Of a DNA stretch of 64,000 nucleotides, positions 17,058 to 25,412 are shown piece after piece. Position numbers and translations under genes: made by a program. Under the pieces are notes generated by a model. It did not search any database, was not told the origin of the DNA, and saw nothing but the letters and a program-made list of their open reading frames with translations. Origin of the DNA: Ga0077555 sp963741565 (lineage in GTDB: Bacteria; Pseudomonadota; Alphaproteobacteria; Rhizobiales; Hyphomicrobiaceae); NCBI GenBank assembly GCA_963741565.1, contig CAVUIK010000008.1, positions 620,001 to 684,000 of the forward strand, written 5' to 3'. How positions within the stretch are numbered: the stretch's first letter is position 1; every line of letters starts with the position of its first letter.

Positions 17058-17830
17058 CGCCAGGGTCTCGCTGTCCGGCCGTGTTCACCCCCGCTGGTCA
17101 ACAAGCACGCGATTGCGTCGGCGTTCTGCGGAAATTCCATCATTTTGAATGCAGGCTCCAGCCGGCGACCCGCTGGGTCGATCCATCCGACAGCTGCTGC
17201 CTGTCCGTACGGCATATCGAGATCGCGGACGCGGACATTGGCGGCCGCTGTGGTCCCTTCCAGGTCCGGTGCGTCGCGTCGCCCCCAGACGTCAAGACGG
17301 GCAAGCAACGCGGCCATTCCTTCGCCGGTTGCCTTAGCGGCAGCCTCAAGCCGAACCCACGCCTGCAAGAGGTGTCGATTGCCGTCCGTCCCAGGGAGCG
17401 ACTTATTCTCCGCCAGTCGCATGGCTGCCGCCGCAAGTTGGCGTCCTCTGACATCAGATAGGCGAACGACGCGATCCGCTTCGACATCCACGCCAACAGG
17501 GGTCGACATCGAGATCGCGACGAGCGCCGAACTTTCGCTATGCGATAAATTGAAATGCGCCGTCACGCCCGCCAGTGAGGGTTTTCCCTGCGGTCCGAGC
17601 ACGAACGGTCGCCAAGCGCCCTCACGATCAACGCGATGGGCTAGGATCGCGCGAAGGCAGCGGTGAGCCGTGCGGCGGCGGTTCCGTCCCGCATTATGCG
17701 CACGGCCTCGACTCGCTTCGATCGGGTCGAGCCGATTGACCGGCACAGCCGCGGTCGCCAGGGCGTCAGCCAACGGCACTTCGACAGCATCGAGCGAAAT
17801 CGTCCAAATCTCGATAGCCGGTGCAGACAC
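17054..17830 (-). CDS. 4'-phosphopantetheinyl transferase superfamily protein
   Basis: 258 aa, Sfp/EntD-like length rather than the short AcpS type. The first signature is FNLSHSES followed by VGVDVEADR, which holds the Mg-binding Asp. The second signature, normally W-x3-KEA-x3-K, appears as WVRLEAAAKATGEG, with Arg in place of the first Lys but the Glu and second Lys kept. The family transfers phosphopantetheine from CoA to carrier proteins. No polyketide or non-ribosomal synthetase gene is in the window, so the target is unknown. It sits downstream of merR on the same strand, 56 bases away. Confidence 0.85.
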   Translation of the reverse strand: MSAPAIEIWTISLDAVEVPLADALATAAVPVNRLDPIEASRGRAHNAGRNRRRTAHRCLRAILAHRVDREGAWRPFVLGPQGKPSLAGVTAHFNLSHSESSALVAISMSTPVGVDVEADRVVRLSDVRGRQLAAAAMRLAENKSLPGTDGNRHLLQAWVRLEAAAKATGEGMAALLARLDVWGRRDAPDLEGTTAAANVRVRDLDMPYGQAAAVGWIDPAGRRLEPAFKMMEFPQNADAIACLLTSGGEHGRTARPWR

Positions 17831-17886
17831 CGCGATCCATTCCCTGATTGCTCGGCATCAACGCGACGCGCCGGACGCACGCTGCC

Positions 17887-18402
17887 TCAACCGGCCCGGC
17901 GCTGCTGCCGCGGCTCCGATTCACCCGCCGCCTTCAAAGTCGCGCGGCAGAGCTCAAGCTCTGTCAGCGCCAATTTGATCAAGCGCAATGTCTCCACCGG
18001 CAGTCCGCCGCGCGGTTTTTCTGCAGGCGGATGCACGTTGCGGTGCTGGGCCAACGGGGCGCTTGCGCTTTCGCGGGGCAGCGGCGCTGCTCCATCGGCC
18101 TCCCGCAGCCCGCTATCGTCGCTCAGCGCTTCTCCGCGGCCACGTTGCTTGACGATCTCTACGCCCTGCTCACGCAGGATCTTTTGTACGCCCTTGATCG
18201 TGTAGCCATCGCGGTGAAGCAAATACCGTATCCCTTTGAGGATCTCCATATCCTCAGGACGATAATAACGGCGCCCCCCGCCGCGCTTCATTGGACGGAT
18301 ATGCGTGAACTTCGCTTCCCAGAAGCGAAGCACGTGCTTGGGTATTTCGAGGTCGTCGGCGACCTCGCTGATCGTGCGAAAGGCTTCGGCAGCTTTAGCC
18401 AT
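17887..18402 (-). CDS. MerR-family transcriptional regulator
   Basis: 171 aa. N-terminal winged helix-turn-helix of the MerR type (FRTISEVADDLEIPKHVLRFWE, with YYRPEDMEILKGIRYLL following), then a variable Arg/Glu-rich C-terminus with no metal-binding cysteines. This is the MerR protein that lies next to ihfA in many alphaproteobacteria; its target is not established from sequence. In several relatives a tRNA-Pro gene follows it; none is present here. It is read in the same direction as ihfA upstream, 71 bases away. Confidence 0.9.
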   Translation of the reverse strand: MAKAAEAFRTISEVADDLEIPKHVLRFWEAKFTHIRPMKRGGGRRYYRPEDMEILKGIRYLLHRDGYTIKGVQKILREQGVEIVKQRGRGEALSDDSGLREADGAAPLPRESASAPLAQHRNVHPPAEKPRGGLPVETLRLIKLALTELELCRATLKAAGESEPRQQRRAG

Positions 18403-18473
18403 AGCGTACCCCGCGAATAGGGCATCCCTTCGGCCACCCTCGCCGACGAAATGACCAGATTGAACAGGTCTTG

Positions 18474-18794
18474 CTACTCGGCAGCTTTACGGCGGCTACG
18501 CCCACTATTGATGCGCGTCTTCATGATATTGCTTGCACGAAACACCAGAACCCTGCGCGGCGTAATCGGCACCTCTTCGCCCGTTTTCGGGTTGCGTCCG
18601 ATACGCTGGCCCTTCTCGCGAACACCAAACGAACCGAACGACGAGAGCTTGACGCCCTCCCCATCCGCCAGGGTCTTTGAAATCTCACCCAACACTAATT
18701 CTACCAGAGCTTGCAATTCGTTGCGCGGCAATCCGATCTTGCGGACCACGGCCTCTGCAAGATCTGCTCGCGTCAATGTCTTCCCGCCCATCAC
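18474..18794 (-). CDS. ihfA: Integration host factor alpha subunit
   Basis: 106 aa, normal for IhfA. The DNA-bending beta-arm is seen as RNPKTGEEVPITPRRVLVFRAS, and the N-terminal helices begin KTLTRADLAEAVV. IHF alpha/beta bends DNA at promoters and recombination sites; the beta subunit gene is not here. A second ATG lies immediately after the first, so the start could be 18791. It is downstream of fabH on the same strand with 128 bases between, in the classical plsX-fabH-ihfA-merR order. Confidence 0.95.
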   Translation of the reverse strand: MMGGKTLTRADLAEAVVRKIGLPRNELQALVELVLGEISKTLADGEGVKLSSFGSFGVREKGQRIGRNPKTGEEVPITPRRVLVFRASNIMKTRINSGRSRRKAAE

Positions 18795-18922
18795 ACCCGC
18801 CTCCCTACTTTTCTGCGAATGCTAACGGCAACCTCGCAGTTGTCAATGGACAACCGACGCAAGGCGCTGAAATACCTTGCGGAATTGTAGCACCCTCGCG
18901 AGCGGGATGTCGGCGGAGAATA

Positions 18923-19900
18923 CTACCAGCGAACGAGTACTGCGCCCCAAGTAAAGCCGCCGCCCATCGCCTCCATCAACACCAGACTGCCCTCCTTGAC
19001 CCGGTGCTCCTCAAACGCCTGGTTCAATGCGAGGGGAATCGAGGCTGCCGACGTGTTCCCATGTTTCGACAGCGTGACGACGATCTTGTCCGGCCCGACC
19101 CCCAGCTTCTTGGCGATCCCATCGAGAATGCGCTGATTGGCCTGATGCGGCACGTAGAGATCGATCTCGTCGGCGGCATAGCCAGTGGCGACCAGAGTCT
19201 CCTCGATGACGCCATAGATCTTTTGGACGGCGTGCCGGAAGACCTCGCGGCCGTTCATGCGCAAATGGCCGGTCGTCTTGGTCGATCCCGGACCGCCATC
19301 GACGTAGAGCAGGTTCTCGTAGCGGCCATCGGAGCGGATGATCGTCGACAGTATGCCCCGATCCTCGCGGGTGCCGTGCTGCGGTTGCGCTTCAAGCACG
19401 ACCGCACCGGCTCCATCGCCGAAGAGCACGCAGGTGCCCCGGTCCGTCCAATCGAGGATCCGGGAGAAGGTTTCCGCACCGACAACAATGGCGCGTTTGA
19501 ACTGGCCCGTCTTGAGGAAGTTGTCGGCCGTCGTCATTGCATAGACGAATCCCGAGCACACGGCCTGGATATCGAACGCTGCGCCCTTTGTGATGCCGAG
19601 TCCGGTCTGGATTTTGACAGCCGTCGCCGGAAACGTACGATCCGGCGTTGCCGTCGCACAGATCACAAGGTCGATATCAACCGGGTCGATGCCCGACCGC
19701 ACCAGCGCTTGCCGCGCGGCCGCAATCCCGAGATCGCTTGTCAACTCGTCGTCGGCCGCAATATGGCGCTGTTTGATCCCTGTGCGCTCCGTGATCCACT
19801 CGTCCGTCGTATCCACGATGCGGCTCATGTCAGCGTTCGTCATCACGCGTTTTGGCAGGTAGGCGCCAACACCCCGGATCACAGATCGAATGACGGCCAC
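18923..19900 (-). CDS. fabH: 3-oxoacyl-ACP synthase III
   Basis: 325 aa, normal FabH length. Seen: VDTTDEWITERTGIKQRHIA near the start, the catalytic cysteine in DIQAVCSGFVYAM, the catalytic His in HQANQRI and Asn in SKHGNTSAASIPLAL. It condenses acetyl-CoA with malonyl-ACP to begin fatty-acid synthesis. The plsX gene is 95 bases upstream on the same strand, and the two are commonly co-transcribed for membrane lipid synthesis. Confidence 0.97.
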   Translation of the reverse strand: MAVIRSVIRGVGAYLPKRVMTNADMSRIVDTTDEWITERTGIKQRHIAADDELTSDLGIAAARQALVRSGIDPVDIDLVICATATPDRTFPATAVKIQTGLGITKGAAFDIQAVCSGFVYAMTTADNFLKTGQFKRAIVVGAETFSRILDWTDRGTCVLFGDGAGAVVLEAQPQHGTREDRGILSTIIRSDGRYENLLYVDGGPGSTKTTGHLRMNGREVFRHAVQKIYGVIEETLVATGYAADEIDLYVPHQANQRILDGIAKKLGVGPDKIVVTLSKHGNTSAASIPLALNQAFEEHRVKEGSLVLMEAMGGGFTWGAVLVRW

Positions 19901-19995
19901 GTAATCACCTCTTGTTTGTCATCGCGACTTGAGTGCCTGAGCAGCCGCACCAACGGCCGCCCGTCGCAAGTGTGACTTGAATCCATTGACGGGCA

Positions 19996-21054
19996 TCAGG
20001 CCGATCCCTGCGCACTCGACCGAGCGTCGAGCTTTCCGGCAATCGTACTCAGATCCGCCTGCAGCCGTTCGACAAGTCCGCTCCGGGCCATTTCGTAGCC
20101 GAGATTGATGGCGCTCGCAAAACCTAAGGCGTCTGTGCTGCCATGGCTCTTGATGGCGATGCCATTCAGTCCGAGGAATGTGCCGCCATTGACGCGGCGC
20201 GGATCCATGCGCTGCTTCAGAACGTCGAAGCCGCCCTTGGCGAGCAAGGCCCCGAGCTTCGTCAGCCAGGATTGGGTCATCGCGGACCGCAGGTAGGTCG
20301 CGATCTGCTTCGCGGTCCCTTCGGCCGTTTTCAGGGCAATATTCCCGGCAAATCCTTCAACAACGATCACATCGACCACCCCTTGGCCGATCTGGTCGCC
20401 TTCCACGTAGCCACGATAATCGAGCGGCAGGCCCAGATCGGCCTGCTTCAGCCACGCATGAGCCTGCTTGACCTCCTCGTTGCCCTTGATCTCTTCGACG
20501 CCGACATTGAGGAGCCCAACCGTCGGGCGGTCGACGCCGAAGTGGGCGCGCGCCATGGCGGCGCCCATCAAGGCGAATTCAACGAGTTCGCGTGCCGTCG
20601 CCCCGATATTAGAGCCGACGTCGAGCACAATCGACGGGTGATTGATGGTCGGCCATTGGGCGGCAATGGCGGGCCGGTCGATGCCCGGCATGGGACGTAG
20701 AATAAGCCGCGCCATGGCCATCAGGGCGCCTGTGTTGCCGGCCGAGATGGCGGCCTGCGCCTCGCCCGACTTCACTGCTTCCAGCGCCAGCCACATGCTC
20801 GTACCCTTGCCGCGCCGCAGAGCCTGGCTTGGCTTGTCTTCCATGCTGACAACCGCGCTGGTGTGGACAACGCGGGATACCTTGGCGAGCCGGGGATGCC
20901 CCGCCAGCGCCGCCTTGATGCGCGCTTCGTCGCCAAACAGGATGAAGCCGAGTTCCGGGTGCCGGGATAACGACAGCGCCGCACCGGGCACCGTCACTTC
21001 CGGCCCGTGATCGCCCCCCATGGCGTCGAGCGCGAGTATCCTCGGCTCAGGCAT
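19996..21054 (-). CDS. plsX: Phosphate acyltransferase PlsX
   Basis: 352 aa from ATG 21054; an in-frame ATG at 21087 would add 11 poorly conserved residues. The family signature ILALDAMGGDHGP starts the protein, with SAGNTGALMAMA and GFAGNIALKTAEG later. It converts acyl-ACP to acyl-phosphate, the first step of the PlsX/PlsY phospholipid route. It lies upstream of fabH and downstream of the DUF177 gene. Many bacteria place rpmF between DUF177 and plsX; here the 162-base gap holds no L32 gene. Confidence 0.96.
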   Translation of the reverse strand: MPEPRILALDAMGGDHGPEVTVPGAALSLSRHPELGFILFGDEARIKAALAGHPRLAKVSRVVHTSAVVSMEDKPSQALRRGKGTSMWLALEAVKSGEAQAAISAGNTGALMAMARLILRPMPGIDRPAIAAQWPTINHPSIVLDVGSNIGATARELVEFALMGAAMARAHFGVDRPTVGLLNVGVEEIKGNEEVKQAHAWLKQADLGLPLDYRGYVEGDQIGQGVVDVIVVEGFAGNIALKTAEGTAKQIATYLRSAMTQSWLTKLGALLAKGGFDVLKQRMDPRRVNGGTFLGLNGIAIKSHGSTDALGFASAINLGYEMARSGLVERLQADLSTIAGKLDARSSAQGSA

Positions 21055-21216
21055 ACGTCTCGCCCATACAATCGGTGTTGAATGCACCGGGACCTAGCAA
21101 GCCCTTGAGCCTGCCGCCCCTTCCCGGCCAATGACCATACCGCGTACAATTAGCGTGACAATTGGAATCCGGGCCGGCCCCTGGATCCCAACCGGCCATC
21201 TTGCCGCGGGCCTAGC

Positions 21217-21744
21217 CTATTCGGTCTTGCGGGGCTTTAGTTGCGCAAGCTTGGCGAACGGGCTCAGGCCGCCATCGGCGGACTTGGGATCGGACCAATC
21301 GAATGCGGCACCAGCTGCCTTGGGATAGGGGTCGATTGCGCTGAGCAACTCCTCTAACACGGTTTGCCCCACCCGGATCTCTCCATTCACGATGGCCTCG
21401 GTATGCGGCCCGTCGGCCGGTTCGTCCGATGATAACTCGTCTGGCTCCTGCGGTGCTTCGCCAGGCGGCACATATTCGACGTCGAATCGCTCGCTGAGCC
21501 GGCATGCCACCGGCTCCAGTGTCACGACACAGGCCTGCGACAATGCCGCCCGGATCTCGCCCTCGGCCTGATAGCGTTGGCCCGCGAGCGCCTTAATCTT
21601 GTACCTCACGGTCAGGCTTTCGACGGCCAGAACGTCGAGCGCCTTGGCCAGTGCGACCCGCTCGTCCGCCGTCGCACTGCGCTCTACCGACAAGCCAGCG
21701 TCGGGAATTTCCCGGTTCGTGTGAACCCAATTCAAAACGGTCAT
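21217..21744 (-). CDS. DUF177/YceD family protein
   Basis: 175 aa. Acidic protein of the DUF177 (YceD) family, with the conserved stretch VTLEPVACRLSERFDVEY and the C-terminal DPYPKAAGAAFDW. The family is linked to 23S rRNA maturation in bacteria and plants and is normally encoded beside rpmF and plsX. The start codon overlaps the stop of the upstream chaperone gene (ATGA at 21741-21744), so the two are translationally coupled. Confidence 0.9.
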   Translation of the reverse strand: MTVLNWVHTNREIPDAGLSVERSATADERVALAKALDVLAVESLTVRYKIKALAGQRYQAEGEIRAALSQACVVTLEPVACRLSERFDVEYVPPGEAPQEPDELSSDEPADGPHTEAIVNGEIRVGQTVLEELLSAIDPYPKAAGAAFDWSDPKSADGGLSPFAKLAQLKPRKTE

Positions 21745-22301
21745 GGCTGCGCCTCCGGAACTGGTCCGCTCACATTCTCAAATGTCGGAAAGGACAGTTG
21801 ACCCGCTTCGATTGTGGACATCGGCTGCGTCCGCAACGCCATCGCAACTCTCCGGGTATACGCCGCCAGTTCGACTGCCCCTGGTGCGTCGGCCCTATAG
21901 ACGTGCTGCTGGAGGACGCTCACAAGCGCTGCCGGTGGCGCATCGGGCGCAAGAACCACTCCGTAGTCATGGGACCGCTCAACTATGGCTGCCGCGGCCC
22001 GCTGGACGCGCTTGGGGACGCCCATATCGCCGATGCCGATCTGGCGCAGGGCATCGTCCAATTCCGCGACCAGATGTTCGATCACAACCTGGCCGAGGCG
22101 CTGCGCCTCTGCGCCTTCCGGCCTCAACCGGTCGAGCACCAGCACCAAATGGAGGACGATCATCTCGAACCGGGCTTCCATTGTATCCGGCACGCCAAGG
22201 TTGCGATAGAACGTCTCGCCGCGCGCCTGCGCCACAATACGCTCATAAAGCTGTTGCCCTATGCGTTTCCGGTCTGCAGTCCGCTTGAGCCAACGAAACA
22301 T
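21741..22301 (-). CDS. Ubiquinol-cytochrome c chaperone family protein
   Basis: 186 aa. Matches the CBP3/UQCC-type chaperone family: the start LYERIVAQARGETFYRNLGVPDT, the helical segment FEMIVLHLVLVLDRL and VIEHLVAELDDALRQIGIGDMGVPKRV. Mitochondrial members help assemble cytochrome b of the bc1 complex. In alphaproteobacteria the gene is found, as here, between bamE and DUF177. It is divergent from bamE with about 207 bases between the two starts. Confidence 0.9.
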   Translation of the reverse strand: MFRWLKRTADRKRIGQQLYERIVAQARGETFYRNLGVPDTMEARFEMIVLHLVLVLDRLRPEGAEAQRLGQVVIEHLVAELDDALRQIGIGDMGVPKRVQRAAAAIVERSHDYGVVLAPDAPPAALVSVLQQHVYRADAPGAVELAAYTRRVAMALRTQPMSTIEAGQLSFPTFENVSGPVPEAQP

Positions 22302-22442
22302 CTGATGTCCGTGAGGACTTTCCGGCCTTCGTTGCAGGGATGTGGATCATTCCGTCGCGAACGTTGCCCCAGGGTCACGTTCCGGCTACGCGGAAGGTGA
22401 CGCGCAGCGCTGCTGATTCCCCGCATCTATAAGGTGGGACCG

Positions 22443-22505
22443 CAGTCTGCGCCAGGGGATGGTGGGCCAGGTTGGTGGGCCAGGGGTTGGTGGGGACGCA
22501 GACTG
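22443..22505 (+). repeat. G-quadruplex-like G-tract repeats enclosed by an inverted repeat, in the bamE leader
   Basis: Nine-base inverted arms CAGTCTGCG (22443-22451) and CGCAGACTG (22497-22505) enclose a G-rich tract at 22455-22495. The tract is built from GGGG, GGTGGG, GGTGGG, GGGG and GGTGGGG, with the unit TGGTGGGCCAGG repeated in tandem. The right arm ends 3 bases before the bamE ATG. The G-strand is the coding strand, so the mRNA leader could fold as an RNA quadruplex or as a stem closing off the ribosome site. Confidence 0.7.
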
Positions 22506-22508
22506 AGC

Positions 22509-22976
22509 ATGACAATGGTCGTTCAAGATCGGCGCGCCGGCGGCATCGTTGTCGCCCTCACGCTTGGCATGCTTCTGTTCGGCGCTGGTTGCGCCTCCAC
22601 GACGATGAAGCACGGCCATCACTTCAATGACGGCGACGTCCAGCAGGTCCAGCCGGGCATGAGCCAGGAGGCGGTCCGTAATGCACTCGGGACCCCCGAT
22701 ACGACATCGTCGGTCTCCGGCAGCAACGCGTTCTATTACATCGGTAGCACCTCGAAGCAGACCGCCTTCTTCAAGCCGGACGAGGTCGATCGGAAGGTCT
22801 TGGCCGTCTATTTCAACCCGGTCGGCACCGTGGAAAAGGTTGCCAACTACGGAATGAAGGACGGCGTCGTCGTCGATTACGTGAACCGCGAGACGGCGGC
22901 CCATTTGCGCGACAAGAGCTTCATTGCGCGCTTCTTCCGTGGCGTGGGACCGAAGCAAACACTCCTCAAGGAATAG
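22509..22976 (+). CDS. bamE: BamE, lipoprotein of the outer-membrane protein assembly complex
   Basis: 155 aa from ATG 22509. A lipobox LLFGAGC places the acylated Cys at residue 28, so it is an outer-membrane lipoprotein. The SmpA/OmlA fold follows: VQQVQPGMSQEAVRNALGTPDTTSSV, FYYIGSTSKQ and VLAVYFNPVGTVEKV. It supports BamA-dependent insertion of beta-barrel proteins. An upstream in-frame ATG at 22434 would add a Trp/Gly-rich leader translated from the G-rich repeat and is rejected. No clear Shine-Dalgarno precedes the ATG; the space is taken by the inverted repeat. Confidence 0.92.
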   Translation: MTMVVQDRRAGGIVVALTLGMLLFGAGCASTTMKHGHHFNDGDVQQVQPGMSQEAVRNALGTPDTTSSVSGSNAFYYIGSTSKQTAFFKPDEVDRKVLAVYFNPVGTVEKVANYGMKDGVVVDYVNRETAAHLRDKSFIARFFRGVGPKQTLLKE

Positions 22977-23143
22977 CCCACCAATTTGCAACGGCCTGAA
23001 GTCGAGGCGACAGCCCGTCCGCTCGGCCACTGCTGTTCCCACGTCTGGCACACCCTCCCGAACTGACTTGCACGGCCTCGCCGGGCCTGTAGTCTCTCGG
23101 CACACAATCGACCGGATGGTGGCGGAGTTGGGGACCTAGGCAC

Positions 23144-24484
23144 ATGCGCGAAATGGTGATGGTCGGATTTCTGCAGGCGCAAAACTGCTCGAACTTCGCC
23201 GGAAGCTGGCGGCATCCCGACTCGCGACTCGATTTCACCTCACCCGAGTTCTACGCCAGAATCGCCCGCGTGCTCGAGGATGCCAAGTTTCAGATGGCCT
23301 TCTTCGACGACCGGCTCGGTATGCCGGAGTTCCATGGTGGACGCTTCGCCGAGGCGATCGAACACGGTATTCGTTGCGTGAAGTTGGACCCGATCGCGTG
23401 CCTGATGCCAATGGCGATGTCGACCACAAGGCTCGGCCTCGGCTCCACGTACTCGGTGAGCTATTATGAGCCTTACCACGTCGCCCGCATGTTCATGACG
23501 CTCGACCATATGACGAAGGGCCGTGCCGCCTGGAACGTGGTCACGTCCATGAACGACATCGAGGCGCAAAACATGGGGATGGCGAAATCCGTCGCCCACG
23601 ACCTCAGATACGACCGCGCCGACGAGTTCATGGAAGTGGTGCACGGCCATTGGGGCACCTGGGCCGACGACGCGCTGATCGTCGACCGGCCGAACCGCCG
23701 CTTCGGCGACGGCAGCAAAGTGCGGCGCATCAATCACGAGGGCCAGTACTTCCGCTCGCGCGGGCCGTTCACGGTGCCGCGGAGCCCGCAGGGGCATCCG
23801 CTGGTCATCCAAGCCGGCCAATCCGGACGTGGACGCAAATTCGCCGCTCGCTGGGGCGAGGCGATCTTCACCTCGAACCCGAACCTCGAGCCGCAAATTG
23901 CCGCCTACAAGGAAATGAAGGAGAACGCGGCAAGGGACTACGGCCGCGATCCAGACCACATGCTGATCTGCCATCTCTGCCATCCGGTGGTGGCCGAGAC
24001 GCGCGCCGAGGCCGAGGACAAGTTTGCCTTCATCGAAACGCTCCCTACGCTCGAAGACAGCTTGATGCTGCTCTCGGAAAACAACAATTTCGATTTCGGC
24101 TCGAAGGGGATCGACGATCCATTCACACGGGAAGAGCTCGACAGCATGTCTGGCAGTCAGGGCGGCAAAGACCGCGTTCTGCAGACGATCAAGGAGCGTA
24201 TGCCGACGCCGCGCGACTTCATCACTGTGACACGCCGCGGCAAGCTGCCGCCACCCTGGGTCGGCAGCCCGAAAGACGTTGCCGACAAATTCGAAGAGTG
24301 GTTCACGCGGCGCGCGTGCGACGGCTTCGTCGTGGGCGCAGCCTCAGTTCCGACGAGCTATGAGGACTTTGCCAAGTGGGTCGTACCGGAATTGCAGCGG
24401 CGGGGGTTATTCCAGAAAGAATACAAAGGAGCGACCCTGCGCGAGAATCTCGGCCTGCCCAGGCCGGTAGCAAGTCATCTGTGA
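23144..24484 (+). CDS. LLM-class flavin-dependent monooxygenase (NtaA/SnaA/DszA type)
   Basis: 446 aa, typical of the FMNH2-dependent bacterial-luciferase-like group of NtaA, SnaA and DszA. Seen: FAGSWRHPDS near the start, a barrel strand AFFDDRLGMPE, AAWNVVTSMND, GHWGTWADDALI, and the FMN phosphate-region QAGQSGRGRKFAARWGEAIF. It would take reduced FMN from a separate reductase and oxygenate an amine- or sulfur-containing substrate; no reductase gene is near. A DMT-type permease gene starts 16 bases after the stop, suggesting linked uptake or export. Confidence 0.88.
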   Translation: MREMVMVGFLQAQNCSNFAGSWRHPDSRLDFTSPEFYARIARVLEDAKFQMAFFDDRLGMPEFHGGRFAEAIEHGIRCVKLDPIACLMPMAMSTTRLGLGSTYSVSYYEPYHVARMFMTLDHMTKGRAAWNVVTSMNDIEAQNMGMAKSVAHDLRYDRADEFMEVVHGHWGTWADDALIVDRPNRRFGDGSKVRRINHEGQYFRSRGPFTVPRSPQGHPLVIQAGQSGRGRKFAARWGEAIFTSNPNLEPQIAAYKEMKENAARDYGRDPDHMLICHLCHPVVAETRAEAEDKFAFIETLPTLEDSLMLLSENNNFDFGSKGIDDPFTREELDSMSGSQGGKDRVLQTIKERMPTPRDFITVTRRGKLPPPWVGSPKDVADKFEEWFTRRACDGFVVGAASVPTSYEDFAKWVVPELQRRGLFQKEYKGATLRENLGLPRPVASHL

Positions 24485-24500
24485 CCGGGCCGGCCGCAGC

Positions 24501-25406
24501 GTGACAGGCCCAAATGACGGAGAACGGCCGCACAACGATTGGCGCGCGGTGCTGGCTGCGGCAATCGGATCGTCGCTGGTCGGCACGGTGCCGATGTTCG
24601 CAACGGGACTTTATCGCGAGGGCATGGACGTCGTCTCGTTACTCTTCTGGCGGTATTGGATCGCGCTGGTCGCGTTGTGGCCGCTGGCGATCGCGACCAG
24701 CCCCAACCTCAAAGATGATTGGCGGCGCGCCGGGCGCAGCCTGTTCCTGAATGCCATCGTCCTCGGCATGGCTCAAACGTTCACCTATTTCCGTGCAGTC
24801 GAGACCGTTCCATCCAGCGTCGTGATCACGATCTTCTTTTCCTATCCCGTGATGACGTTGCTGATCGACCGCTTCGTCTATGGTTTGACGCCGAGTATCG
24901 GCTCGGTGGCAGCCGTTGGACTGATTTTCATCGGTGCGGTGTTTGCGGGTTGGCCGAGCTTGTCGTTGGGGCAAGTCGACCGCATAGGGTTGTTATGCGC
25001 GATCGCTACTCCGATCGTGTTCAGCATCTATATCGCCGTGGCCTATCGATTTACGCGCCAGGCCTCGCCGTTCGCGGGTGCCGCGTCGATCTATAGCGGG
25101 CTCGCTTGCGGGTACGCGCTCGCCGCCCTGTACCTGGGCCTCAAGCTGCCGGGATCGACGGCGGGATGGTTGAGCCTGCTGGCGATCGGAACCGTCGGCG
25201 GCGCCATCCAGATTTCGAGCTTCGCTTACGCTTTGCCGCGGCTGTCGACTAGTGGCTACTCGGTGATCATCAGCCTGGAACTGGTCACCGTCGTGCTGCT
25301 CGGGGTGACCGTCCTCGGCGAAACGCTGACGCCGATCCAGTCGTACGGTATCGCCCTGGTGGCGGCGGGCGTCATCGTCGATCGCGTCATGCGCGCCCGC
25401 AAGTAG
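24501..25406 (+). CDS. EamA/DMT-family permease
   Basis: 301 aa, about ten hydrophobic helices in two EamA repeats, the standard fold of drug/metabolite transporters of the inner membrane. The start is a GTG at 24501, 16 bases after the monooxygenase stop; no ATG precedes the first helix (WRAVLAAAIGSSLVGTVP). The substrate is unknown. The gene ends 6 bases before the stop of the convergent MetE-like gene. Confidence 0.85.
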   Translation: MTGPNDGERPHNDWRAVLAAAIGSSLVGTVPMFATGLYREGMDVVSLLFWRYWIALVALWPLAIATSPNLKDDWRRAGRSLFLNAIVLGMAQTFTYFRAVETVPSSVVITIFFSYPVMTLLIDRFVYGLTPSIGSVAAVGLIFIGAVFAGWPSLSLGQVDRIGLLCAIATPIVFSIYIAVAYRFTRQASPFAGAASIYSGLACGYALAALYLGLKLPGSTAGWLSLLAIGTVGGAIQISSFAYALPRLSTSGYSVIISLELVTVVLLGVTVLGETLTPIQSYGIALVAAGVIVDRVMRARK

Positions 25407-25412
25407 CTGCGA

